Below are positions 56,691-64,000 of a stretch of 64,000 nt of DNA, one piece after another. Made by a program: the position numbers and the translations under genes. The notes beneath the pieces were generated by a model that was not told where the DNA came from, did no database searches, and was given only the letters and a program-made list of their open reading frames with translations. The stretch is from the NCBI GenBank assembly GCA_963704155.1, contig CAVPHF010000001.1, forward strand, positions 93,340 to 157,339. Reading direction: 5' to 3'. Numbering within the stretch: position 1 is the first letter of the stretch; each line of letters starts with the position of its first letter. This stretch comes from Thiohalocapsa sp963704155. GTDB lineage: Bacteria; Pseudomonadota; Gammaproteobacteria; Chromatiales; Chromatiaceae.

Positions 56691-57259
56691 CGAGGCTGAT
56701 GGCCTTCAAACACCGCTATCCAGGGCTGCGCCTGAGCGTTCAGGAGGCTGGCACCCGCAGCCTTCAGCGCATGATCCGCAACGGTGAACTCGACCTCGGC
56801 GTCGTGGTCGCAGATCAGCCCGGCCTGGATCTGGAAGTGCGTCCATTCCTGCGCGAGGAGATGGTCGTCTGCGCACCGGTGGACCATGTGCTCGCCGGCT
56901 GCGCCGGCGTATCGCTGGCGCAATTGTTTGAACACGAACTGGTCGTCTCCAGCCCCGGCTATTTCCTGCGCGAATTCGTCGACCGGTGCGCCGGTGAACT
57001 TGGCAAGGAGCCGCGCATCGCCTTCGAGACCAATCTGATCCCGTTGGCCAAGGCCATCGTGCGCCAGGGCTTCGGCGTCACTACGGTGCTGCGCATGGTG
57101 GTGGATCCGCAGCGTGATCGGGATTTGGCCGCGATCCCGTTCGACCCGCCCCGCTTTCTCGAACTGTCCCTAGCCTGGCGGCGTAACGCTTATCTGCCGC
57201 TTGCCAATCGGGCGTTTGTCGAGTTCGTACTCGAACAGACCACCCGTGATGCGCGTTAG
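56691..57259 (+). pseudogene. C-terminal half of an LysR-type regulator
   Basis: About 188 residues of an LysR substrate-binding domain, from RLMAFKHRYPGLRLSVQE to the end (LANRAFVEFVLEQ). The DNA-binding helix-turn-helix is missing. The frame is open upstream but has no LysR similarity there. It directly abuts the truncated MFS gene. Confidence 0.87.
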
Positions 57260-57271
57260 CTTGGCGCGTCT

Positions 57272-58249
57272 TCAGCGCCTGTCGATGATCCGCCGCATGG
57301 CGCGCTGCACGCGGTTCACCGGGACGGCAAAGCCGATGCCGACATTGCCGCCATAGGGACCAATCAGGGCGGTGTTGATGCCAACCACCTCGCCGGCCAG
57401 ATTGATCAAGGGTCCGCCGGAGTTGCCTGGGTTGATGGAGGCATCGGTCTGTATGAGTTCGCCAAGATCGGCCTCCTCGATACCGGTACGACCAAGCGCG
57501 CTGACGATGCCGGAGGTGACCGTCTGACTGAGCCCGAAGGGGTTGCCGATGGCGATGACGAAGTCGCCAACCTCCAGGTCATCGGAGTTACCGAAGCGCA
57601 GCCGTGGCGCGCTCACCGGCTTGATACGCAGCACCGCGATGTCGGTGCCCTGGTCTCTGCCGACCAGACGCGCGCTCAAGCTGCGGCCGGTCAGCAGCGT
57701 GACCGTGATCTGGTTGGCATCTTCTGTCAGGTGAGCGTTCGTCAACACCAGCCCACGGCGGGCATCGATGATGATGCCCGAGCCCTCGCTCTGACGTTCC
57801 TGTACTTCGGACGGATCGGGCAGGACCAGGTCGAAACGTTCCAGAAACTCACGCAACGCCGGGTCGGCGAGGAACGGATGGTCCTCGAAGCTGACCTCGG
57901 ACAGAACCGAGACGCTGACCACCGCGGGCGTGATATCGCGCAGCAGCGGCGCCAGCGACGGGTATCCACCTTTGCCCTTACTCTTACGATACGGGAACTC
58001 CGCGCCGGACACTGTGCTGGATGCCGGGGTGGAGGTCGACGTTGGGCCGGCGGACAGCGGCACGCCCGCGGTGCAGGCGGAGAGCGCGACCAGTGCGGAC
58101 AGCGCCAAGGCCACCGCCCAGCAGGCGCGATGGCCGAAACAGCCCCGCCGCCTACTGTGCTTTACCGCGGCGGCGCTGCTCGTTCTAGCATGCTCCCCGC
58201 CGGGGGCTCGCCACGCGCGAGGCTGCGGACAACGCGGATGGTGTTTCAT
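57272..58249 (-). CDS. HtrA/DegS-like serine protease lipoprotein without PDZ domain
   Basis: 325 residues. The N-terminal hydrophobic segment ends in a lipobox (LVALSAC), so the protein is probably lipid-anchored. The trypsin-like domain has the full triad: His in LTNAHL, Asp in GTDIAVLRI, Ser in NPGNSGGPL. It ends at GIGFAVPVNRVQRAMRRII, exactly where the PDZ domain of DegS or HtrA would begin. ATG at 58249 is preferred; a TTG eight codons earlier is possible. Confidence 0.87.
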   Translation of the reverse strand: MKHHPRCPQPRAWRAPGGEHARTSSAAAVKHSRRRGCFGHRACWAVALALSALVALSACTAGVPLSAGPTSTSTPASSTVSGAEFPYRKSKGKGGYPSLAPLLRDITPAVVSVSVLSEVSFEDHPFLADPALREFLERFDLVLPDPSEVQERQSEGSGIIIDARRGLVLTNAHLTEDANQITVTLLTGRSLSARLVGRDQGTDIAVLRIKPVSAPRLRFGNSDDLEVGDFVIAIGNPFGLSQTVTSGIVSALGRTGIEEADLGELIQTDASINPGNSGGPLINLAGEVVGINTALIGPYGGNVGIGFAVPVNRVQRAMRRIIDRR

Positions 58250-58304
58250 GCAGCGCCGTCCAAGGCCCAATCTCCGACGCGCTGAGCGGCTCCTCGTGTC
58301 CCCA

Positions 58305-59516
58305 TCAGTAACGCGCCAATGTCGGCGCGCTAGCCAGGGCGCTTGCCACCTGTAGCCGAAAACCGTAGTCGACCGGTTGATTGATCAGCAGGCTGAACGG
58401 CACCCAATCGCCGCCGCGGCGCACCCATCCGGCATAGCAGCTGACCCCGCGCAGCGTGCCGGTCTTGGCGCGCACGTTCGGGTTGCCATCTTGTTGCGAT
58501 ACCAAACGCCGGTAAGGCTCCATGGCGTCGAGCACGTCGACCAACTGGCGGCCGCTGAGACGGTTGCCGCGGGACAGCCCGGCGCCATCCTCGATGGCAA
58601 AGTCGCGCCAGCCGAACTTGTTGCGCGCCCAACGCTCTGTTTCGCGTTGTGCGCGTGCCATACTGGTGCTGCCGCCCTGCTCCCCGAGCATCAGAAACAG
58701 GCTGTTGGCGACGAAGTTGGTGGAGTACTCCAGCATGTTCGCCACCACCGTCTCCAGCGTGCGGCTGTTTCGGTGACTGAGCAGCTTCTCGGCACCGGCC
58801 GGCACACGGCCGATGACCACTGGGCCGTTGACGCCGACCCCGGCGCCACGCAGCTTCGCCTCGAACAGCTCGCCGAAGTAATCGAGTGCATTCGCGCGGG
58901 TCTTCAGGTTGACCCTGTGCTTGCCGCTCCCCATGGGCGCACCCAGGCGCCGCGCGGTGGCGGTGATCGGTGTCTGCGCCTCCGCACTATTGACGCGGCC
59001 GCCAGCGACTTGCACGTTCACCGTATTGAAGTTCACCGCGAGCGCGGTGACCGGCGCATCGTAGGGGTTGTGGCTGGAAGAGCGCCCGGGGATATGATCA
59101 TCGGCGTCGAACAGGCTGTCATCGAGACCGATGCCGGACACCTCGCGCACGCCGCGCCGCTTCAACGCTTCGACCACCTTGTCGAGCTCTTCGGAGACCA
59201 GATAAGGATCGCCGCCGCCCTTGATCCAAAGGCGACCATCCCGGGCGCGGTAGAAATCGGTTGTGAACCGGTGCGACAGGCCCCAGCGCTCGATTGCCGC
59301 CAATGCCGTGACCAACTTCATGGTCGACGCCGGCACCATCGGCCGATCAGCATTGCTGGCAATCACCGGCCTGCCCGCTTCCTGCACCAGCAGGCTGGCG
59401 TTGGACAGCGCCTTCGCCTGCGCGATGGGATCGGCCGCGGACATACCGGCCGCGAAGAGTAGGAAGAGGCCGCCGAGGCAAACGAGGCCACGAAAGGCGA
59501 TAAGGGGACGACGCAT
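58305..59516 (-). CDS. dacB: D-alanyl-D-alanine carboxypeptidase/endopeptidase (PBP4, S13 family)
   Basis: 403 residues with a signal peptide (AAGMSAADP cleavage region). The penicillin-binding motifs are SxxK at 64-67 (PASTMK), SxN in YSTNFVAN and KTG in RAKTGTLRGV. S13 enzymes trim peptidoglycan peptides in the periplasm. It is shorter than E. coli PBP4 (477) because domain III is reduced. ATG at 59516 gives the correct signal peptide start MRRPLIAFRG. Confidence 0.92.
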   Translation of the reverse strand: MRRPLIAFRGLVCLGGLFLLFAAGMSAADPIAQAKALSNASLLVQEAGRPVIASNADRPMVPASTMKLVTALAAIERWGLSHRFTTDFYRARDGRLWIKGGGDPYLVSEELDKVVEALKRRGVREVSGIGLDDSLFDADDHIPGRSSSHNPYDAPVTALAVNFNTVNVQVAGGRVNSAEAQTPITATARRLGAPMGSGKHRVNLKTRANALDYFGELFEAKLRGAGVGVNGPVVIGRVPAGAEKLLSHRNSRTLETVVANMLEYSTNFVANSLFLMLGEQGGSTSMARAQRETERWARNKFGWRDFAIEDGAGLSRGNRLSGRQLVDVLDAMEPYRRLVSQQDGNPNVRAKTGTLRGVSCYAGWVRRGGDWVPFSLLINQPVDYGFRLQVASALASAPTLARY

Positions 59517-59816
59517 GCTGTTGCTCCGTGTATCTGCAAGGCACCGAGTTGCGCTTTGGGTGTTGCATCGCGGTCGGTGATCGTCTTGACCCCGCTTGCT
59601 CGCTGCATGGCCCCGCGGCGGCGAGCAGCTTAGCACGCCATGCGCAGCCCGACCGTCCCGGCATTTTGCCGTCGGCGCGAACATGCGTGTGCCGGCCGAA
59701 GCGGATTGAACGCGGGCGAGAGCGCAGATCTCCTGTCACCCCCGCGCCGATCGCACATCGTCTCTTTAGGCCGCTCGGGTAGACTGCCCGGAAACCTTTT
59801 CTAGAAGCGCAATTCG

Positions 59817-60725
59817 ATGCTAAATCCTGACCCGACCTTCCATGACCGCCCAAACTTCGTCGAGACCTCCGATGGGCGCCGCCTCGCCTACTCCGAATAT
59901 GGCGCACCTGGCGGTCGCCCGGTCATCTACTGCCATGGATTCCCAAGCTCTCGACGCGAGGGGCTTCTGCTGCACACCAACGCCGTCGCCGCCGATGCTC
60001 GCATCATCGCCGCCGACCGCCCAGGCTATGGCGACTCCGACCATCAGCCCGGTCGCCGCATCGCCGACTGGAGCGACGACGTTGGGCTGCTCGCCGACCG
60101 GCTCGGACTTGACCGCTTTGCCGTCCTCGGGGTCTCCGGCGGCGGTCCATACGCGCTAGCCTGTGCTGAGCACATGCCCGATCGCCTGAGCGGCTGTGCC
60201 TTAGTCTGCCCGCTGGGGCCAATCTACATCGACGCCGTGCTCGATCAAATGTACTGGAGTGTCCGCGCCAGCCTGATGATGGGCCGGCAACCGCCGTGGC
60301 TCGGCGACATCGTGTTCGGCAGCCCCACCACCGGCGCGCTGCAGCGCTGGCCGAGCCTGGTGGAATCCGTGCGTGGCATTGCCGCGCCGCCGGCCGATCG
60401 CGAAGTCCTTGCCGAGCACGACAATGCCGCCATCCTGAATCAAACCATCGCCGACGCCATGCGCAACGGCGCAGAGGGCGCCCGCCTCGACCTGGTGCTC
60501 TACAATCATGACTGGCAGCTGGCGTTTGCAACCATCGCCAGCCCGATCAGCATCTGGCACGGCCAGGCCGACGGAACCGTGCCAATCGAACACGCCCGTT
60601 GGTACGCCAACAACCTGCCCAACGCCCGCCTGACCGAGCTACCCGGTCACGGACACTACTCCGTCCCGCTGCGCTGCAGCCCGCGAATCCTGGCAACACT
60701 GCTCGACGACGGCAGCGGCCATTGA
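59817..60725 (+). CDS. Alpha/beta-hydrolase
   Basis: 302 residues. Oxyanion-hole motif CHGFPSSR, nucleophile elbow GVSGGG with S107, acidic residue in HGQADGTVP, and His in LPGHGHYS. No lid feature gives the substrate. It is related to proline iminopeptidase-like and haloperoxidase-like hydrolases. It lies alone, divergent from dacB, and tRNA-Val follows. Confidence 0.9.
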   Translation: MLNPDPTFHDRPNFVETSDGRRLAYSEYGAPGGRPVIYCHGFPSSRREGLLLHTNAVAADARIIAADRPGYGDSDHQPGRRIADWSDDVGLLADRLGLDRFAVLGVSGGGPYALACAEHMPDRLSGCALVCPLGPIYIDAVLDQMYWSVRASLMMGRQPPWLGDIVFGSPTTGALQRWPSLVESVRGIAAPPADREVLAEHDNAAILNQTIADAMRNGAEGARLDLVLYNHDWQLAFATIASPISIWHGQADGTVPIEHARWYANNLPNARLTELPGHGHYSVPLRCSPRILATLLDDGSGH

Positions 60726-60778
60726 CCGGCACGACTGCTGCGCCTATCATCCTGCGTCACGTCACAACATCTACGCAA

Positions 60779-60853
60779 GGGCGCGTAGCTCAGTGGGAGA
60801 GCACTGCCTTCACACGGCAGGGGTCGCTGGTTCGAACCCAGCCGCGCCCACCA
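60779..60853 (+). tRNA. tRNA-Val (anticodon CAC)
   Basis: 75 nt with encoded CCA. Acceptor GGGCGCG, D-arm TAGCTCAGTGGGAGAGC, anticodon stem CTGCC/GGCAG with loop TTCACAC (anticodon CAC), T-arm with GGTTCGAACCC. The 3' half lies under the antisense C-terminus of an integrase remnant, typical of a tRNA attachment site. Confidence 0.97.
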
Positions 60854-61136
60854 ATATTGTCAACGGCTTAGGCCGCCCTCCTCGAATTACTTTCAATCCA
60901 ACGTGACCAGATCGTGACTCGCCACCCCCGCTTGGGGGAGCATTATCCTCGGTCCTTACGTCCAACCGGGCGACTGCTGCGCGAACCTTCTCTGGCGCCA
61001 AATGTGCGTACCGTTCCGTCATTCGGATCGTGCTGTGGCCGAGAAGGTCTCTAACCTCGGTCAGCGGCACGCCGGCCGACACCAGCCAGGCTGAACAGGT
61101 GTGGCGAAGGTCGCGGATTCGTTGACGATGACGGCC
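60810..61136 (-). pseudogene. C-terminal fragment of a tyrosine recombinase (phage-type integrase)
   Basis: About 108 residues: RQRIRDLRHTCSAWLVSAGV, then LTEVRDLLGHSTIRMTERYA, which contain the catalytic His/Arg (RHT), the second His (LLGHS) and the Tyr nucleophile (ERYAH). The N-terminal two thirds, including the first Arg, are missing; the frame meets a stop at 61137. The last residues (GAAGFEPATPAV) are read from the antisense of tRNA-Val, so the gene sits at the attachment site. Confidence 0.82.
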
Positions 61137-61390
61137 TCAGTTCTCAAGGTGCTTTGCGATCTTGAGTGCATCGTCAACTTCCACTCTAAGCACCAAACCT
61201 TGCTTTCGGTCTTTGCATGACCGGGCAGCAGCTGGACCGCCCGCAGATTCTTTGCGTGCGTCGGTAGATCAGCGTCGCCTGGGTGCGGCGCAGCGAGTGG
61301 GTGCCATAGTCGGGGATTTGAGCCCAATGAGTGAACCCCAGCCGCGCAGTTTGCTGTTGATCGCGAGATAGACGACCCGAACATGGCGTC
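61137..61390 (-). pseudogene. C-terminal fragment of a second tyrosine recombinase, frameshifted
   Basis: The minus strand shows IPDYGTHSLRRTQATLIYRR, then in another frame KNLRAVQLLPGHAKTESKV, then VEVDDALKIAKHLEN and a stop at 61137-61139. In intact relatives these blocks are continuous (HSLRRT, LLGHxKxEST, VDDAL). Two frameshifts break it and the Tyr block is degraded. It lies directly before the first recombinase fragment. Confidence 0.75.
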
Positions 61391-61948
61391 AGTCGACCCG
61401 GGTTGAGAAGACCAGCGCCCCGTTCGCTCCGCTCAGCACCAGCTCGCCAAACAGGAACTGGAACACCTCGGCTTGTCCCAGTTACTCTAGAAAGGCGTGC
61501 TCCTGGGCCATGAGGGGCTCCGGGCAGGCCATGCGCGTGGTCATCAACGGCCCGATCACCAGATTGGTCGCCGATTCGCCTTCACCGACAGACCCCTGGA
61601 AGCGGGGCAGCCGGTCGATCCCGAGACCTTGCCGGGGCAAAGGCCAGAGGGGCCTCTTCCGGCAGTGCCTCCCCCGCCTGCCCCGTCCAGCTTGCGCAGC
61701 AGCCACGACGTGTCGCCAAGCATTGAGAGTGAGGCGGTCCCGGTTACCTTTACGTCGGTCTCGAGGAGCTTACCGCTGCGGATGCCCCGGCCCAGACGGT
61801 TGTAAGTCCGACGGCAGTGGCGGCGACGAGGGCAAGTAGCTGGTCTCTCATTTGTGTTCGCTCCAGAGCAGGTGCGGGCAGCGGTCGAGGTTCATGCACG
61901 CGTTGATTGACGTGATCGCGTTGTTCACGGGGAGAATACGAAGCGCTG
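61391..61948. other. Decayed region without an intact gene
   Basis: About 560 bp. A minus-strand start at 61851 gives a signal-peptide-like MRDQLLALVAATAVGLTTVW followed by a stop within 35 codons; downstream pieces in other frames are not recognised. It looks like a broken exported-protein gene. Confidence 0.5.
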
Positions 61949-61949
61949 T

Positions 61950-62246
61950 TCAGTCGCGTTTTGGCCGGTCAAGCCATGAGGCGAAGGCATACCCGGCCAG
62001 CGCATTGCCGATGCCAAGGCCAATCAATACGCCGATACCGATCAGGCGATCCGACAATCCAGGCTGAATGCTCGGCTCGCCGGGGCTGAGCAGCGACAGG
62101 AAGGCGATCGTGCCGCCGCCGAGCAACCCGTCCCGCGCCACCCTGAGCGTGCGTCCCTTGGCGCCTGCTGCCCGCCAGCGCAGATACACGGGCACCCGCA
62201 GATACACCAGCAGCGCGCAGGCGAGCAGCCCCGAATGGCGCGCGGC
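61950..62246 (-). pseudogene. Membrane protein fragment
   Basis: About 95 codons, GLLACALLVYLRVPVYLRW then LLGGGTIAFLSLLSP and IGIGVLIGLGIGNALAG, ending SWLDRPKRD. Two hydrophobic segments are visible. No good start codon is present at the expected place and the family is not recognised. It follows another fragment on the same strand. Confidence 0.5.
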
Positions 62247-62415
62247 TTAGGGGACCTGGGGTCGATGGGTGACGTCGTCGCGGCACCGGTCGGCACGATA
62301 GTCGTACACATACCCGGCGTCCAAGCAGCGGTCGACGGCGATCAATTCGCGACCGTAATCCGCGAGCAGCAAGGCGCCCGCACCGGCCAGCAGCAGGCCG
62401 AAGTTGCGCCGAAGA
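62247..62415 (-). pseudogene. Truncated small hypothetical protein
   Basis: Frame RNFGLLLAGAGALLLADYG, then ELIAVDRCLDAGYVYDY and DRCRDDVTHRPQVP before a TAA. A membrane segment is followed by a small Cys-containing exported part. The N-terminal start is missing: at about 62415 the frame abuts the DUF1835 gene fragment. Confidence 0.55.
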
Positions 62416-62772
62416 TTCCTTCAGCACGCGCACGCGGCGTGGCTCCAGCCACCAGCAGGCCATGGTGAGAAAGGTGGCCTCGGAGACGTTGTCGCCACTC
62501 CAGATGACAACGGCATCTGCCCGCGCCTCGTCGATACGCACGATCAGCGCCCGCCAGGGTGCCAAGGCGTCGGCGACATCAAGGTCCCAGTCGTCGTAAC
62601 CACGGAAGCAGTCGCGCATGTAGTCGATGCGCGCTCGACCGTCGTCGAGCGGGCCATGACTCAGGTCATCCGGTATTCCAAGGGCGCTGCCGGGCATGCC
62701 GTGAGCGTGGCAGGCGGCGCGCAGACAACCTGCCGCGCTGTCTCCAAGGGCGATGTGGAGGGGCCTTCGCAT
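62416..62772 (-). pseudogene. N-terminal part of a DUF1835 protein
   Basis: From ATG 62772: MRRPLHIALGDSAAGCLRAA, then IPDDLSHGPLDDGRARIDYM and the block ADAVVIWSGDNVSEATFLTM, all characteristic of DUF1835 (function unknown). The protein breaks off after RRVRVLKE near 62415, where another gene fragment starts. The C-terminal half is missing. Confidence 0.7.
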
Positions 62773-63480
62773 AACTTTGCCTGTCAATCCACCGAGAAAT
62801 CGGCCGTCCGCGACTGCGGGAAGCGGCTGAGCGACGAGTACAAGCTCAGCGATTTCCGCCATCAGAGCGCCGAAAAGCTGCCCGGCGAGGGGCACAAGTA
62901 CGTCGTGAAGGGTGAGACAAAAATCGAAGGCGAGAAGCAGCCCTTCGGGTGCGACGTCGCCGACCGCCACGTGACTGCCATACGCTACGACGGACCGGAG
63001 CCGGAGGGCCTGGGCACCTCCGAGAAGCTGGCCATCGGCGCCGTTGCGGCCGGTCTGCACCGCCATCGACACTCGGAGATGAGCAAAGGCGACGGGGATG
63101 CGGGCGCGTCCTCCGAGGCGTCCGCCGAGCAGATGAGGTCCTGCAAGAATTCGGTCGCCGAGAAGTTCGCCGAGGCGGCGATGGCCGACATCTCCGTCTC
63201 GTCCAAGTCGGGCGGGCCGAACGGCGAGGCTGAAGTCGCGTGGACCGTCAATCTCGGCCGCGCCAAGACCAGTGGGACCTGCAAGGTCTCGGCCGATAGC
63301 GAGGTGTTGAAGGTCACGACGACTGGCCACTCTGGGAGTCAGCAGGCCGACGGCGAGTTGGAGCAGGATGGCTTCTACTACGACAAGCACGTCGGCAAGT
63401 GGCGCGATGAGGCCGGTGAGATCTGCCACACTTGCACGCCGGAGAACGGGTTTCCGAAACCCCCTAGAAGAATGAGATAA
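62773..63480 (+). pseudogene. 5'-truncated gene of unknown function
   Basis: Open frame of about 235 codons with credible composition: FACQSTEKSAVRDCGKRL, GHKYVVKGETKIEGE, and a tail with CHTCTPENGFPKPP. Several regularly spaced Cys suggest an exported protein. The frame extends upstream but only as the antisense of the DUF1835 fragment, so the real N-terminus appears lost. Family not recognised. Confidence 0.5.
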
Positions 63481-63500
63481 AAAAGAATGAGAAACGCACG

Positions 63501-63647
63501 ATGATTAAGTCGACCAACGTATCCCGTACCGCCATTTTCGTCAGTGCAGCCCTGTCGCTGGGCCTGGCCGGTTGTGCCACCGAGGCCGAACGAATGGCTA
63601 AAGAAGCGCTCAAGGGCATCGACACGACCGGTCTGAAGGGCATATGA
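63501..63647 (+). CDS. Small lipoprotein, 48 residues
   Basis: MIKSTNVSRTAIFVSAALSL followed by the lipobox LAGC, then a short charged mature peptide ending GIDTTGLKGI. Size and layout recall entericidin-like small lipoproteins, but sequence similarity is not clear. It lies 20 bp downstream of the truncated gene and has a start with moderate purine upstream. Confidence 0.6.
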   Translation: MIKSTNVSRTAIFVSAALSLGLAGCATEAERMAKEALKGIDTTGLKGI

Positions 63648-63871
63648 AACCCCACGGCGCACTCCCAACCTCGGCATTGGCCGCCAAATGCAGATTCGTG
63701 GGCGAAACTTGTGCTGGACGGTGCGTATCGCGGTGCCTATGCACCGTGATGTGGCGCACCGAGCGATGCGCTGTGCTGGAGGCGGGCCGGTTGGGCGATT
63801 CGAGGCTCAGCTGGCGGGTCCGAGAGATGGGGCGGCGACATCATCCATGGCAGCAGATAACCCTTACCAAG

Positions 63872-64000
63872 AGTGACTCTTGCCGAACTCGACGCTCGTG
63901 TCCGGTTGCGCGACGAGGTTGACGCTGCACGCAATACGGGCGCGGGCTACCCAGGCCTCAACAACTGGCAGAGGCTGGTTAGGGATACTGTCCGCGTAAC
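63872..64000 (+). CDS. Partial hypothetical CDS running off the window
   Basis: GTG-initiated frame: MTLAELDARVRLRDEVDAAR, then GAGYPGLNNWQRLVRDTVRV at the window edge. The start overlaps the stop of a preceding short frame (63688-63875) by GTGA. Composition is plausible, but no family is recognised. The 224 bp before it hold only that weak short frame. Confidence 0.35.

Noticed and set aside
61969..63429. 486-codon minus-strand frame as one gene
   Set aside because: Only a middle segment (DUF1835 part) is coding; the ends are antisense or out-of-frame sequence.

Overview
The window is a GC-rich gammaproteobacterial chromosome segment. The gene orders trpS / site-2 protease / yciO / PHP (rnm) / yciB / yciI and smc-zipA-ligA, together with the protein types, suggest Chromatiales (a purple-sulfur-bacterium-like organism). 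This placement is inference; no rRNA gene is present. Housekeeping genes on both flanks read cleanly through long frames.

Layout. 1-6.7 kb: trpS (partial), M50 protease, yciO, rnm-like PHP gene, yciB, yciI, a secreted parvulin PPIase, and an alpha-carbonic anhydrase homologue that lacks two of the three zinc ligands. 6.8-13.6 kb: the smc-zipA-ligA operon on the minus strand. 14-15.9 kb: queF, preceded by an unexplained 91-nt inverted-repeat element, then an FGGY sugar kinase. 16.1-34.4 kb: a type 1 BREX anti-phage locus in canonical order (brxA, brxB, brxC, pglX, pglZ, brxL), heavily interrupted. 34.7 kb: tRNA-Lys, then queC. 35.8-46 kb: unknown membrane proteins, an ERIC-like palindrome, an AbgT-type transporter, an APH-fold kinase and a MoxR ATPase / VWA-metallopeptidase pair. 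46.1-49.5 kb: a flavin oxidoreductase / DUF1365 / cyclopropane-fatty-acid synthase operon. 49.5-60.7 kb: pseudopilin, aminotransferase, uvrB, Usp, SulP transporter, an LysR/MFS deletion scar, a PDZ-less HtrA lipoprotein, PBP4 and an alpha/beta-hydrolase. 60.8-64 kb: tRNA-Val followed by broken tyrosine recombinases and a graveyard of gene fragments.

The BREX island is the most unusual part. Between its six core genes lie extra cassettes: a PIN/small protein/YgiT-like trio, an AbrB-Doc toxin-antitoxin pair, an AAA ATPase + DUF3226 (TOPRIM-like) pair resembling PARIS-type two-gene defence, a DUF1156 methylase remnant, an antitoxin with a truncated VapC, and a four-helix-bundle (23S rRNA intervening-sequence-type) protein. 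Several junctions carry 7- or 8-bp tandem arrays. Arrays of one strand sense follow a stop codon and arrays of the reverse-complement sense precede the next start codon, so they form inverted-repeat brackets around the inserted material. The pyrimidine-rich arrays occupy the positions where Shine-Dalgarno sequences of brxC, pglX and brxL should be.

Four of the six BREX genes (brxC, pglX, pglZ, brxL) carry single-base frameshifts, nearly all +1, and the specificity region of pglX is scrambled, while the cassette genes are mostly intact. Either the BREX core is decaying around its passengers, or this stretch has local sequence error. Raw reads would decide.
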